DNA of 64,000 nt from JAAYHG01 sp012735455 (GTDB lineage: Bacteria > Bacillota > DTU030 > DUMP01). Of the stretch, positions 16,810-25,660 are shown one piece after another; the first letter of the stretch is position 1, and every line of letters starts with the position of its first letter. Below the pieces are notes generated by a model. That model ran no database searches. It saw only the letters and a program-made list of their open reading frames with translations, and had not been told where the DNA came from. The translations under genes and the position numbers were made by a program. The DNA is taken from the NCBI GenBank assembly GCA_050951365.1, contig JBMNIX010000001.1, positions 62,001 through 126,000 on the forward strand, given 5' to 3'.

Positions 16810-17457
16810 TTATTGGCCTCGGACGTCTTTTATCAATTCTATAAACTTCCCGGCAGTAGCTGTAATGCCGGCGTAGTCCCCTGTCTTAGCACCCTTCGTC
16901 AGCTCCCCACCCACACCTACAGCTACCACACCTGCCCTAAACCAGTCGGTCACGTTCTCCAGGCTAACACCACCCGTCGGGCAAAACGGCACGTGCGGGA
17001 GCGGTCCGCGGATTGCCCTTATGGCAGCTGGCCCACCCAGGGTACCCGGGAAGAACTTGATGACGTCGCCCCCCAATTCCATGGCCCTTACTATCTCGGC
17101 AATGGTGTAAGCACCGGGCATGACGATCTTGCCGTAACGGTGCACCAGCTTAATAGTATCCTCGCTCGCGTTCGGGCACACGATGAACTCGGCGCCTGCG
17201 AGGAGGCAGGCGCGGGCAGTTTCAGGATCAAGGACACTTCCAGCACCCACTAAGATCTCCTTATGTGGATAAGCCTTGACGAGTTCTTTAATTACGTCAA
17301 CAGCACCCGGTACGGTCATGGTGATTTCGATAGATTCAATACCGCCCTCCTTACAGGCCGTGGCAATTCTTAGCGCCTGCTCCGGACTTTCGGCACGTAT
17401 GACGGCAATGATGCCACACTCCAACATACGCTGCAGGCTAGCCAACTTCTCGTACAT
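16810..17457 (-). CDS. KDPG/KHG aldolase family protein
   Basis: This 215-residue class I aldolase of the Eda family has Schiff-base Lys134 (VIKFFPG), catalytic Glu44 (SIEITMTVPGA) and phosphate-site segments GAGSVLD and CPTGGV. It would split 2-keto-3-deoxy-6-phosphogluconate or -galactonate into pyruvate and glyceraldehyde 3-phosphate. Together with the kinase at 8.0 kb and the dehydratase at 13.2 kb it completes a phosphorylated Entner-Doudoroff-type branch. The ATG start has an excellent AAAGGAGG site. It is monocistronic by position, with a 338-base gap on its 5' side. Confidence 0.93.
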   Translation of the reverse strand: MYEKLASLQRMLECGIIAVIRAESPEQALRIATACKEGGIESIEITMTVPGAVDVIKELVKAYPHKEILVGAGSVLDPETARACLLAGAEFIVCPNASEDTIKLVHRYGKIVMPGAYTIAEIVRAMELGGDVIKFFPGTLGGPAAIRAIRGPLPHVPFCPTGGVSLENVTDWFRAGVVAVGVGGELTKGAKTGDYAGITATAGKFIELIKDVRGQ

Positions 17458-17795
17458 CGGTAAACCTCCTTTTCGACAGATTCAACTCCCTTTCGGGTCA
17501 CTAATCCCAACTTGTGGTAATATTCTGTTTGCCAAAAAACATTGTTTGCCGTTGCCGAGGGAATTCCTTCTCTTTGTGACGCATTCGTAAGAACCAGTTT
17601 TCAGCCTCGTCATGATTCCCGCCATGGTAAAAGAAGGTTATGATATCAAGTTTTCCACCGCTCCATTGTGGCTCCCAAGGGTGCTTGGGGGCTGAATCCA
17701 CCTTTTTCACAAGCTTATATTGCTTTCGCCACTATGATGGGCGCACTAAAATAAGGGACCGGTTGATTCCGGTCCCTTTTCTTATCCAATACTTT
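17458..17795. other. 338-base gap between the KDPG aldolase and permease genes
   Basis: This gap should hold the aldolase promoter on its left and the permease operon terminator on its right (17755-17776). A 69-codon open frame on the minus strand (17501-17710, GTG start) has a reasonable composition but no ribosome-binding site and no family I recognise, so I do not call it. Nothing else is evident. Confidence 0.5.
17755..17776. terminator. Bidirectional terminator after the permease gene
   Basis: GGGACCGG and CCGGTCCC form a perfect 8-bp stem around a 6-base loop. T-runs lie on both sides (CCCTTTTCTT on the plus strand, TTATTTTA on the minus strand). It lies 20 bases after the stop codon of the minus-strand permease gene and closes the D-aminoacylase operon. 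Confidence 0.85.
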
Positions 17796-19100
17796 CTAGG
17801 CAAAGATCAACGCATAAGCCAGGAGGAAAACAGTCTGACAGGCGGCCACCACGACACCATTTCTAATCATGGACTTCACGTCACGGGATTCCGCCATGCC
17901 CATGGAGCTGAACATGTTGGCTCCAGGATAAATAAAGTTGGTAACCCTGGTAGCAACAACCAAAGCTACCGCCCAGGCAGTCATAGATACTCCATACTGC
18001 TGCAGCAGCGGTAGGAACATCTCGTGCAATGTTTTGAGCTCGCCCACCACCGCACCGGAGATACCAAAAGCTCCGGTAAGACCGCCAAGAATGACCACCG
18101 CCGGCCTGCCACCCATAGCGATAAGGGGTTTAAAGAGTTGCGCCAACGCATCAAAGCCGCCGGCCTCAACAATGAAGTTAATAAAGGGTTCTAACAGGAG
18201 GAAGAGCAGGAACAAACCCACATTACCAGCCATGCCTTTGACGATCAGCTTCAGGATGCGGTCAAGGTTGAGTCCACCCAAGAAACCGGTTATCAGTGAC
18301 AAACCGAGCATAACCACGATGACGTACGAAGTACCAGCCTTGACGAGGATACCGTAGATAATAGCCACGGTGAATAAGATAACAAAGCCCCTGGTTGCTC
18401 TTTGACTCGCTGCTGTGGGTTTAAAGGTTCCCACATCTTCCCTAGTTTCATAAGGAGCAGTGCCCTTGGTATCGCGCTGAATCCGTTGCAGCATGAACCA
18501 GGTCGGAATTAATGTGATAAGGGTTATTGGAATAGCCACCTTGAGTAGCATCTCGCCGTAGTTGAGATTCGTGAAACCCATAAGAGCCACGACTGGCGGT
18601 GTAAAAGGCCCCAAGATAAGAGCTGTTTCGCCCACAGCCTGGAAAATGACACCCACTGTGCTGCGTGACAGGCCCACTGCCGCCGCAATGGGAATGACAA
18701 TGGGAGCAATGATGGCATTGCCACCTGCCATGGTACCCAGTAAGCCTACCACCACAAGAACGGCCAACATTACACCTAGCATGGCTTTCTTTTCAGTATC
18801 CACACCGATACCATACATGATCCCGTGAACCATGGTGTGGGCCACTCTAGTCTCGGAAAGCACTTCTCCCAGCCCCCGGCCCAGCATGATAATAAGACCA
18901 ACCAGAGCCAGGAAGGAGCTCATGGCAGTGGCCAGGACATTGCCTAAGGAAATCAGGTTTTGACCTGTTAGAACTGCACCGATGAGGACACAAATCACCG
19001 TCACCGGTAACGGCTCCATGTCCCGGAAAACAAGGATGATGTAAATCACCAGAGGTAACAAGCCCAAGAGCCCCATCCAAATGTTGCCACCAGCGTCCAC
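17796..19100 (-). CDS. GntP/ion-transporter-superfamily permease
   Basis: This 434-residue integral membrane protein has about a dozen hydrophobic segments and family-like re-entrant stretches (LLGTMAGGNAIIAPIVIPIA near 120-140, and GAFGISGAVVGE). It belongs to the broad ion-transporter superfamily that includes gluconate (GntP), citrate and C4-dicarboxylate carriers. GTG start with AAGGAGG 7 bases upstream. It is the last gene after two N-acyl-D-amino-acid deacylase genes, so it probably imports their substrates (N-acyl-D-amino acids) or exports the released acid. The precise family and ion coupling are uncertain. Confidence 0.75.
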   Translation of the reverse strand: MDAGGNIWMGLLGLLPLVIYIILVFRDMEPLPVTVICVLIGAVLTGQNLISLGNVLATAMSSFLALVGLIIMLGRGLGEVLSETRVAHTMVHGIMYGIGVDTEKKAMLGVMLAVLVVVGLLGTMAGGNAIIAPIVIPIAAAVGLSRSTVGVIFQAVGETALILGPFTPPVVALMGFTNLNYGEMLLKVAIPITLITLIPTWFMLQRIQRDTKGTAPYETREDVGTFKPTAASQRATRGFVILFTVAIIYGILVKAGTSYVIVVMLGLSLITGFLGGLNLDRILKLIVKGMAGNVGLFLLFLLLEPFINFIVEAGGFDALAQLFKPLIAMGGRPAVVILGGLTGAFGISGAVVGELKTLHEMFLPLLQQYGVSMTAWAVALVVATRVTNFIYPGANMFSSMGMAESRDVKSMIRNGVVVAACQTVFLLAYALIFA

Positions 19101-19138
19101 AATTTTTCCTCCTTGTGCTGTTTTTTATCGCGGCCTAA

Positions 19139-20734
19139 CTAGAGCCTCTTGCGCAAGACACGTCCTGCTGCTTGGCCGGTAAGACGTCCATCTTTGGCAG
19201 CCAACTGACCGTTTACAAGAACATACTCAATACCCACCGGATACTGATGCGGATTGGCAAAGTCAGCCTGGTCCGCAACTGTGACCGGATCAAATACAGT
19301 AACATCCGCCGCATAGCCGGGTCTGATGAAACCCCGGTTAGATAAACGCAGGCGTTCAGCCGGAAGGCCCGTCATCTTGTAAACCGCCCTCTCAAGCGGC
19401 AGCACCCCTTCTCTCACAAAGCGCCCTATTACCCGGGGAAAGGTACCATAAGAACGAGGATGGGTGGCTTTACCGCTATCGGTCTCCGCTTTCATCCCGC
19501 GACCGTCTGAACCCACTGCCACATGACTATCGGCCAGAATAGCCTTCATGTCCTCTTCGGACATGGAGAAATAGACAGCACCCACAGCCCCATCTTCTTC
19601 CAGAATAAGGCGAATCACAGTGTCTACAGGACTCATGCTCCAAAGTTCCGCAAGTTGGGCTATGGTCTTACCCGAGGCTACTTTAGCATTCTTGGCCGAG
19701 GCAACCCCGGCCACCTGAACCCGCTCTGGACCCCCTCGAACACTCATTTCTCGGGCAATCTCTTCTTTAATGCGGTGGGAAAGCTCAGGGGACTCTAAGC
19801 GTCTCAGCAACTCACCCACCCCACCACTGTGAGCCCACTGGGGAACCAACGCCGTGAGGGAGGTGCTGGAAGCTTCATAGGGGTACTGATCGGCCGCGAT
19901 ATCTACTCCCTCCGTCCGTGCAGCCTCAAGGCGCTTCAGGCATTCTTTTCCTAGACCCCACTGCGGCTTGCCCATGGCCTTAAGGTGGGAAATCTCTATG
20001 CGGGCACCACTTTCCCGGCCAATGCGAATTACCTCCTCCAAGGACTGGCGCAACGTGCCACTCTCACCGCGAATATGGCTGGTGAAAATAGCCTTGTATT
20101 GGGCTAGTATCCGAGACAAGGAAATCAGCTCTTCTGTTTGAGCAAAGCTGCCAGGTGGATAGATTAGGCCTGTGGACATACCCCAAGCCCCGCGTTCCAG
20201 AGCCGCTGCCAAGAGTTGTTCCATCTCAGCCTGTTCCGCTGCAGTAGGCTCTCTATCATCAAAACCCATTACTGCCCCGCGTAAATTGCCATGGGCAACC
20301 AGGGGCAACAGGTTGGGGCCCAGCCCCAAACCCGCAAGAACGTCCACATACTGGTCAAAGTCTTCCCAGCTTACACCTGCAGATGGAAAAGTAAATTCGT
20401 GTATCTCCATGTAGTGGATCAGTTCTTCTTTGTACTTGGCCTTGACCGGAAAGGCTCCGATACCACAGTTGCCGATAACCTCACTGGTAACCCCCTGCAG
20501 GAGCTTGCTGTCTGATAGCGGGTGATCAAAAATGGTGCCATCACTGTGAGAATGAATATCAATAAATCCCGGGGCCACCACTAAGCCATCCGCATCTATG
20601 ATTTTCTCGGCCGGACCAGAAAGCCCAACACCTACCTCAACAATCCTATCATCCTGCACAGCCACGTCTGCCCTAAACGCAGCCTGGCCGGAACCATCAA
20701 CCACCTTGCCGCCACGAATAAGTACGCTGTACAT
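19139..20734 (-). CDS. N-acyl-D-amino-acid deacylase (canonical Cys type)
   Basis: This 531-residue amidohydrolase-superfamily enzyme hydrolyses N-acyl-D-amino acids to D-amino acid and carboxylate. All metal and catalytic motifs of D-aminoacylase are present: HSHSD near 61-65, the cysteine ligand in IGNCG near 91, SHIRGES, EISHLK and the catalytic Asp in VGSDGRG. It ends with the family's C-terminal beta-domain (PGYAADVTVFDP). It is the only one of the three paralogues here to keep the GNCG cysteine. Second gene of a three-gene operon ending in the permease; the racemase upstream could process a D-glutamate product. Confidence 0.93.
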   Translation of the reverse strand: MYSVLIRGGKVVDGSGQAAFRADVAVQDDRIVEVGVGLSGPAEKIIDADGLVVAPGFIDIHSHSDGTIFDHPLSDSKLLQGVTSEVIGNCGIGAFPVKAKYKEELIHYMEIHEFTFPSAGVSWEDFDQYVDVLAGLGLGPNLLPLVAHGNLRGAVMGFDDREPTAAEQAEMEQLLAAALERGAWGMSTGLIYPPGSFAQTEELISLSRILAQYKAIFTSHIRGESGTLRQSLEEVIRIGRESGARIEISHLKAMGKPQWGLGKECLKRLEAARTEGVDIAADQYPYEASSTSLTALVPQWAHSGGVGELLRRLESPELSHRIKEEIAREMSVRGGPERVQVAGVASAKNAKVASGKTIAQLAELWSMSPVDTVIRLILEEDGAVGAVYFSMSEEDMKAILADSHVAVGSDGRGMKAETDSGKATHPRSYGTFPRVIGRFVREGVLPLERAVYKMTGLPAERLRLSNRGFIRPGYAADVTVFDPVTVADQADFANPHQYPVGIEYVLVNGQLAAKDGRLTGQAAGRVLRKRL

Positions 20735-20753
20735 GATAGCACCTCATCTCTGC

Positions 20754-22343
20754 TTACTTGTGCAGCAAAACCCGTCCTGGTAAAGCGGCCAGGGCCTCGC
20801 CCTCAGCAACAACCAACTCTCCATTAACCAGCACATAGTGTATGCCCTCTGGCCACTGTTTCGGCTCCTCATAGGTGGCGCGGTCAATTACCCGTTCAGG
20901 GTCAAAGACCACCACGTCTGCCACTAGACCTTCCTTTAAGACGCCGCGATCGTTGAGGCCAAAGGTCGCTGCTGGTAAACCCGTCATCTTGCGCACAGCC
21001 TCTTCTAAGGTTAAGACACTCTCCTCCCGAACATAACGTCCAAGTATCCGTGGGAAAGTCCCATAGAGTCTAGGGTGCGGCTTTCCTGCGCCTAAAATAC
21101 CATCCGTTGCCACCATTACCCACGGCTTTTGCATAACCTGGGTCAGGCTTTCTTCCGAGTTCTGGAAGCATACCATGGTGGCCCTGTTCTCCTCGGCCAA
21201 AATAATATCCATAATAACGTCCACTGGATGCTGGGCTCTTTCCGCAGCCAAGGTGGCAACACTCTTTCCAACCACCGCCGGATCACCACTGCCCACCGAG
21301 GCCACAATCACGTTTTCCCAACCCTCAGTCTCACCCCGGTTTTGCCAATTCGGGATTGGCTGATTAAAGGCATCCTTAATCCTTTGTCTTTCCACCGGGT
21401 CCCTTAGACGGCCCGCCATAACCTGCGGTCCACCAGCCATGGCCCACGGTGGTAAACAGGCCGATAGCGAGGTGGATCCGGCCAAATACGGATATTGGTC
21501 TGCAGTTATACCTAAGCCAGCCTTTCTGGCTGCCTCAAGGGTGGCCAGGGAAGTACCAACCTTGGCCCAGTTCTTCTTGCCGATGGTCTTCAGGTGCGAG
21601 ATGTGCAGTCGCACCCCCGATGCGCTAGCTAAGTCAATCATCTCCTGCTGCGATTCCAGGAGATAATCCGCCTCATTACGCACATGAACTACAAAAGCCC
21701 CATCGTACTTAGCTATCACCCGGGCCAGTTCAACAAGTTCTTTGCTGTCACCATAGTTGCAGGGCGGATAAATGAGCCCCGTGGACATACCCATGGCACC
21801 AGCCTCCATGGCCGCAGCCAAGTGGCCCTTCATTTCCTCAAGTTCCTCCGCTGTGGCCAAGCGGTCCTCCATACCCATCACAGCAATGCGTAACGCACCG
21901 TGGCTCACCAAAGCACCCACGTTCAGAACGATGCCCTTGCGGTAATAGAACTTGAGGTAGTCTGCAAAGCTGGACCAATCCCAAGCCAGTTCAGGGCTTC
22001 CTAAGAGCCCTCGCAAATGCTCCTGAAGCACGGCTTTGGCCTCATCGGTATAGACCGGGGCCAATCCCAACCCGTCCTGTCCTAGGATCTCTGTGGTTAC
22101 CCCCTGCCTAATCTTCTCCTCCAGGTGCGGGTTGGCCAGTAAAGCCAAATCACTGTGGCTGTGGGTATCAATAAACCCCGGGGCTACCACCATACCATCG
22201 GCTGCTATCGTCTTCTTCGCTGTCTCTCTAATATTCACCCCCAAAGAAGCAATCTTGTCACCCACTATCGCCACATCTAGCCGCCGGCCTGGGCTACCGG
22301 TACCATCGATCACCATGCCGCCACGAATGATAACATCGTACAA
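20754..22343 (-). CDS. N-acyl-D-amino-acid deacylase paralogue (GQDG type)
   Basis: This roughly 529-residue member of the same deacylase family has HSHSD, VVHVRNE, HISHLKTIG and ATDGILG in the expected order and a normal C-terminal domain. The metal-ligand motif GNCG is replaced by GQDG, so aspartate stands where cysteine binds zinc in characterised enzymes. The start is taken as TTG at 22343, giving the family-typical MYDVIIRGG and a GGGGG site 9 bases upstream; the ATG at 22352 sits too close to that site. First gene of the operon. Substrate may differ from its neighbour, and overlapping activity is possible. Confidence 0.9.
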   Translation of the reverse strand: MYDVIIRGGMVIDGTGSPGRRLDVAIVGDKIASLGVNIRETAKKTIAADGMVVAPGFIDTHSHSDLALLANPHLEEKIRQGVTTEILGQDGLGLAPVYTDEAKAVLQEHLRGLLGSPELAWDWSSFADYLKFYYRKGIVLNVGALVSHGALRIAVMGMEDRLATAEELEEMKGHLAAAMEAGAMGMSTGLIYPPCNYGDSKELVELARVIAKYDGAFVVHVRNEADYLLESQQEMIDLASASGVRLHISHLKTIGKKNWAKVGTSLATLEAARKAGLGITADQYPYLAGSTSLSACLPPWAMAGGPQVMAGRLRDPVERQRIKDAFNQPIPNWQNRGETEGWENVIVASVGSGDPAVVGKSVATLAAERAQHPVDVIMDIILAEENRATMVCFQNSEESLTQVMQKPWVMVATDGILGAGKPHPRLYGTFPRILGRYVREESVLTLEEAVRKMTGLPAATFGLNDRGVLKEGLVADVVVFDPERVIDRATYEEPKQWPEGIHYVLVNGELVVAEGEALAALPGRVLLHK

Positions 22344-22579
22344 ACAGACCATACCCCCTTTGTCTCTTAACTATGAATATGGCAACTAGGGTTAATACTT
22401 CGCCATATAAGTAAATTTTCCTGCCAGAGTAGACTATTATATGGGCAAGAATCATTACCATTCCACTCGCTCTTGCATAAAAAATGATTCAGTAACAAGA
22501 CACACACTGCGTTTACAGATGTATCAAGTCACCGACTCTTTCTTTTTATCTACCGTTCTCCGTTCTCAAGTTCCTAAAT
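22344..22579 (-). promoter_or_regulatory. Upstream region of the D-aminoacylase operon
   Basis: This 236-base AT-rich gap lies between the racemase and deacylase genes. On the minus strand a perfect -10 box TATAAT lies at 22436-22441, but no good -35 box precedes it at 16-18 bases. An inverted repeat, GAATCATT at 22449-22456 and AATGATTC at 22493-22500, sits just upstream of that box and could bind an activator. No clear terminator follows the racemase gene. Confidence 0.4.
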
Positions 22580-23368
22580 CTACAGTACTACTCTCTCTAC
22601 GTGGTCTAACGATTCGCCGAGAATGTTTGCCCCCAGGCGTGCAAACAGAGCAGGATCGCCACTGGTGTAGAAACGATAGCTAGGTGCAGTTATAGCCGCG
22701 GCGCTTATCTTGTCCTTCAGTAGTTCTTTGGCTTGAGCTACGGTCTCTACAGCTGGATCTACTATGGAGACGCCCGCCTCCATATGTCGACGAATCACAT
22801 TGATTAGTACCGGATAATGCGTACACCCAAGGACTAAAGTATCGATACCGGTACCCTTCAGATTGGAAAGATAATCCGCTGTAGCTTGGTCTGCTTCCTC
22901 ACTATCCTGTTTGCCTTGCTCCACATAGGGGGTAAAGAGCGGGCAAGCCTGGCCAAACACCTGTATCTCCGGATCCATGGACTTCAGGACTCGATCGTAA
23001 GCACCACTCTCTACCGTAAACTGCGTCCCAAGGATGCCAACCTTCTTGTTATTCGTGGCCGCTATGGCTCCCCTGGCCCCAGGCTCGATCACGCCCAGCA
23101 CAGGGAACGGGTAAGCATCCTTCACCTCGTCTAAGGCTGCCGCCGTTGCCGTGTTACAAGCTATGATAGCCAGATCAATGCCTTTGGTAGACAAGAAATC
23201 AAGAATTTGACGGGAATACTTCACAATCTTCTCTTTTGGCAGCGGGCCATAAGGATTACGACCGTTGTCACCGTAAAACTCTACATTGGCACCCGGCAGC
23301 TGCTTTTTCACTTCCCGTACCACCGTAAGACCGCCTAGACCCGAATCAAAAAGCCCTATAGTTACCAC
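22580..23368 (-). CDS. murI: Glutamate racemase family protein
   Basis: This 262-residue aspartate/glutamate racemase has the two catalytic cysteines Cys71 (ACNTATAA) and Cys182 (GCTHYP) and the opening IGLFDSGLGG. The usual GDTAR-PYG motif reads GDNGRNPYG, a departure from cell-wall MurI enzymes. GTG at 23368 is chosen because GAGGAGGGG lies 6 bases upstream. It is the last gene of the first 2-oxoacid oxidoreductase module and lies before the D-aminoacylase operon. Interconversion of D- and L-glutamate (or another acidic amino acid) for catabolism is therefore at least as likely as peptidoglycan supply. Confidence 0.87.
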   Translation of the reverse strand: MVTIGLFDSGLGGLTVVREVKKQLPGANVEFYGDNGRNPYGPLPKEKIVKYSRQILDFLSTKGIDLAIIACNTATAAALDEVKDAYPFPVLGVIEPGARGAIAATNNKKVGILGTQFTVESGAYDRVLKSMDPEIQVFGQACPLFTPYVEQGKQDSEEADQATADYLSNLKGTGIDTLVLGCTHYPVLINVIRRHMEAGVSIVDPAVETVAQAKELLKDKISAAAITAPSYRFYTSGDPALFARLGANILGESLDHVERVVL

Positions 23369-23456
23369 CTGTAGCCCCTCCTCTAATTTCTCCTCTTGAA
23401 CTCTACAAGCACTGCCGCCAAGGGCCCTCATATGCCCTAAGGAGCAGCACCTCACC

Positions 23457-23654
23457 CTACTCTACCCAGATCGCCAGATCCGGGCAGTTTAGCTCGCAGA
23501 GCTTGCACTTTGTACAGTTTTCCTGTTTAACAGCCGCAGCGATAGCGAACCCCTTTTTGTTTATCTCCTCAGACATAACAAAGACACCCTGGGAACAAAA
23601 GTGCAGACACAGACCGCACCCCTTGCAGATGTTACCATCAATATGGACTGTCAC
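23457..23654 (-). CDS. Ferredoxin subunit (2x[4Fe-4S]) of 2-oxoacid oxidoreductase, module 1
   Basis: This 65-residue ferredoxin has two complete cluster motifs, CKGCGLCLHFC and CTKCKLCELNC, and matches the delta (KorD) subunit of four-subunit 2-oxoacid:ferredoxin oxidoreductases. The GTG start at 23654 overlaps the end of the upstream sucD-like gene by 17 bases, with AGGGGTGG as ribosome-binding site. It sits at the far end of module 1, separated from korABC by the two ligase genes. In module 2 the equivalent gene is first in the order. It should pass electrons from the TPP subunit to free ferredoxin. Confidence 0.88.
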   Translation of the reverse strand: MTVHIDGNICKGCGLCLHFCSQGVFVMSEEINKKGFAIAAAVKQENCTKCKLCELNCPDLAIWVE

Positions 23655-24528
23655 CTCTACCACCCCTAAGTTCAGTTGTAAGCCGCAGAATATCCTGAGG
23701 AGTCTTTGCAATGTGCGCCCCGGCGGCATTGAGAGCAGCAATCTTTGCCTGTGCCGTACCGCGGTTCCCTTCAATGATCGCCCCGGCATGGCCAAGAGAC
23801 TTGCCCGGCGGCGCCGCTCTGCCGACAATCATAGCTACCACTGGCTTGGTAAGCTCGGTGGCAATAAGTTCGGCCGCCTCTTCTTCCATGCTGCCACCGA
23901 TTTCCCCAAGGAGAACAATAATGTCTGTCTCCTCGTCCTCTTGAAACAATCTCAAAACATCTCGCTGCGTTAGACCCCAGATGGGTCCACCGCCAATGGC
24001 AAGTACCGTGGATTGACCAATCCCAGCCTCAGTAAGGGTCTTGCCAACCTCATAGGAAAGTGCCCCACTCTTGGAAACCAGACCGACCCTACCTTCACGG
24101 TACATCCTTGGAGGATGGGCTCCGAGCTTACATTTTCCAGGTGCTATAACACCGGCTGTCCCTGGCCCCAGAATTCTCGTTCCCATCACCCGTGCGTAGG
24201 CGAGGATCTCCACCACATCATGGTCTGGAATCCCCTCAGTTGTCAGGACCAAAAACTCAATACCGGCTTCGATCAACTCCAGGCACGCATCCTTGGCAAA
24301 GGGCGGAGGAACAAAACTTATGGCCGCGTCTATCTTGTGTTCCTTTACTGCGTCTGCCACCAGGTCATAAACAGGTACCCCATGTACTCTTTGGCCGGCT
24401 TTCCCCGGAGTAACCCCCGCTACCACTTGGGTGCCATACTCCAACATGACTTTGGTCTGCAAGGCACCCGACCGCCCAGTAATCCCTTGTACCAACACCT
24501 TAGTATCTTTGTTAACGAGAATAGCCAT
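23638..24528 (-). CDS. SucD-like acyl-CoA ligase alpha subunit, module 1
   Basis: This 296-residue protein resembles the alpha subunit of succinyl-CoA synthetase: a CoA-binding Rossmann domain (TGRSGALQTKVM near 18-29) and the phosphohistidine His247 in GHAGAI. It would form acid, CoA and ATP (or GTP) from acyl-CoA, ADP and phosphate with the beta subunit encoded just upstream. The start codon shares one base with the sucC-like stop. No other TCA-cycle gene is nearby, and coupling to a ferredoxin oxidoreductase suggests substrate-level phosphorylation on an amino-acid-derived acyl-CoA, not the TCA cycle. Confidence 0.9.
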   Translation of the reverse strand: MAILVNKDTKVLVQGITGRSGALQTKVMLEYGTQVVAGVTPGKAGQRVHGVPVYDLVADAVKEHKIDAAISFVPPPFAKDACLELIEAGIEFLVLTTEGIPDHDVVEILAYARVMGTRILGPGTAGVIAPGKCKLGAHPPRMYREGRVGLVSKSGALSYEVGKTLTEAGIGQSTVLAIGGGPIWGLTQRDVLRLFQEDEETDIIVLLGEIGGSMEEEAAELIATELTKPVVAMIVGRAAPPGKSLGHAGAIIEGNRGTAQAKIAALNAAGAHIAKTPQDILRLTTELRGGRGDSPY

Positions 24529-25658
24529 TACTCTTTTCCCCCTGCAAACTGTACCGCATCCTGCACTGCCTGGAGAAGATCATCATAAGTTGTAAGTCCG
24601 GCTTGGCGCATCATTTCCTTACCCTCTTCCTCCATGGTCCCACACATGCGTACTACGATGGGTACTTTAAGGCCATGGTCTTCACGGTACTTCAGGATTC
24701 CGGCCGCCATCTCGTCCATCCGGTTGAATCCGCCGATAAGCACAACCAAGAGACTTCTTACTTCAGCGTTAGCCAATACCTTGCTTAGCGCAGAATACAT
24801 TACCTCCGGACTTGTTATGCCTCCCATTTCACAGAAATTGGCTGCCTGGCCTCCTGCGTCTTTGATAAGGTCAAGGGTCAACATACCTGTACCGGCCCCA
24901 TCGGAAATAAGCCCTACGGTGCCAGAGAGAGGAACATAGGTTATTGTGTCATCGTTAAGCGCTGGTTCCACCGCCACACCAAGGAGAGAAGACTGCTCCT
25001 GACGGAGCTGGACCAGGACCTGCTGCTGGCGGAAAGAGGCTTTATCATCCAGCACCATTTTGGCATCTAGAGCCAAGAGGCCTGTTGGAGTTTGTGCCAG
25101 TGGGTTGATCTCTACCAGGGTGGCATCAAGATCGCGGAAAATCCGGTAGAGCTTAAACACAATTTCTTTCAGTTCCCGATAATCGCTGTAACCAAGACCC
25201 CGCGCTACGGTCCGAACATGGTACTCTGTGGGCCCGAAGAAGGGGCTGAAGGGAACGGTAGTAATTCTCTCAGGATTCTCCCTGGCAACCTGTTCAATAT
25301 CCACGCCACCGGCAGCACTAGCAATGATCACCGGGGTGGCATCCCCACCCTTTATGGTTATAGCTAAGTAATACTCCTGCAGTATATCCACTTTCTCCTC
25401 TGCCAATATAGCCCGAACTACTTCTCCTTTGATCTGTTTTCGCATAAGCTCGGAAAAACAACCGCTCAGCTCTTCTTTGTTCCTGCAAAGCTTTACGCCG
25501 CCAGCCTTGCCGCGTCCCCCTACCAAAACCTGAGCCTTCAGTACCAGGGGAGGTGCTAGTTTCGTAAGCTCCTCAGCAGTAACCACTAAGGTACCTTGAG
25601 GAACAGGTAGGCCGTACTGGCGGAAAATACGTTTCCCCTGAAACTCATACAATTTCAT
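24528..25658 (-). CDS. SucC-like acyl-CoA ligase beta subunit, module 1
   Basis: This 376-residue ATP-grasp protein partners the SucD-like subunit. It opens with the family's KLYEFQGKRIFRQYG, has the nucleotide-loop GGRGKAGGV (about 47-55) and the metal-site EINPLAQ near 192. The CoA/phosphate region near 275 reads NFCEMGGIT where most SucC proteins have NFLDVGGGA, so the acyl site may be altered. It follows the gamma-subunit gene by 2 bases and abuts the alpha-subunit gene. Substrate is probably not succinate, but that is inference. Confidence 0.9.
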   Translation of the reverse strand: MKLYEFQGKRIFRQYGLPVPQGTLVVTAEELTKLAPPLVLKAQVLVGGRGKAGGVKLCRNKEELSGCFSELMRKQIKGEVVRAILAEEKVDILQEYYLAITIKGGDATPVIIASAAGGVDIEQVARENPERITTVPFSPFFGPTEYHVRTVARGLGYSDYRELKEIVFKLYRIFRDLDATLVEINPLAQTPTGLLALDAKMVLDDKASFRQQQVLVQLRQEQSSLLGVAVEPALNDDTITYVPLSGTVGLISDGAGTGMLTLDLIKDAGGQAANFCEMGGITSPEVMYSALSKVLANAEVRSLLVVLIGGFNRMDEMAAGILKYREDHGLKVPIVVRMCGTMEEEGKEMMRQAGLTTYDDLLQAVQDAVQFAGGKE

Positions 25659-25660
25659 GA

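Noticed and set aside
17501..17710. 69-codon minus-strand open frame in the gap before the permease terminator
   Set aside because: No ribosome-binding site, GTG start only, no recognisable family, and it overlaps the likely aldolase promoter region.
22449..22500. 8-bp inverted repeat with a 36-base spacer, considered as a transposon-end or terminator signal
   Set aside because: No transposase, no target duplication and no T-run; kept only as a possible regulatory dyad.
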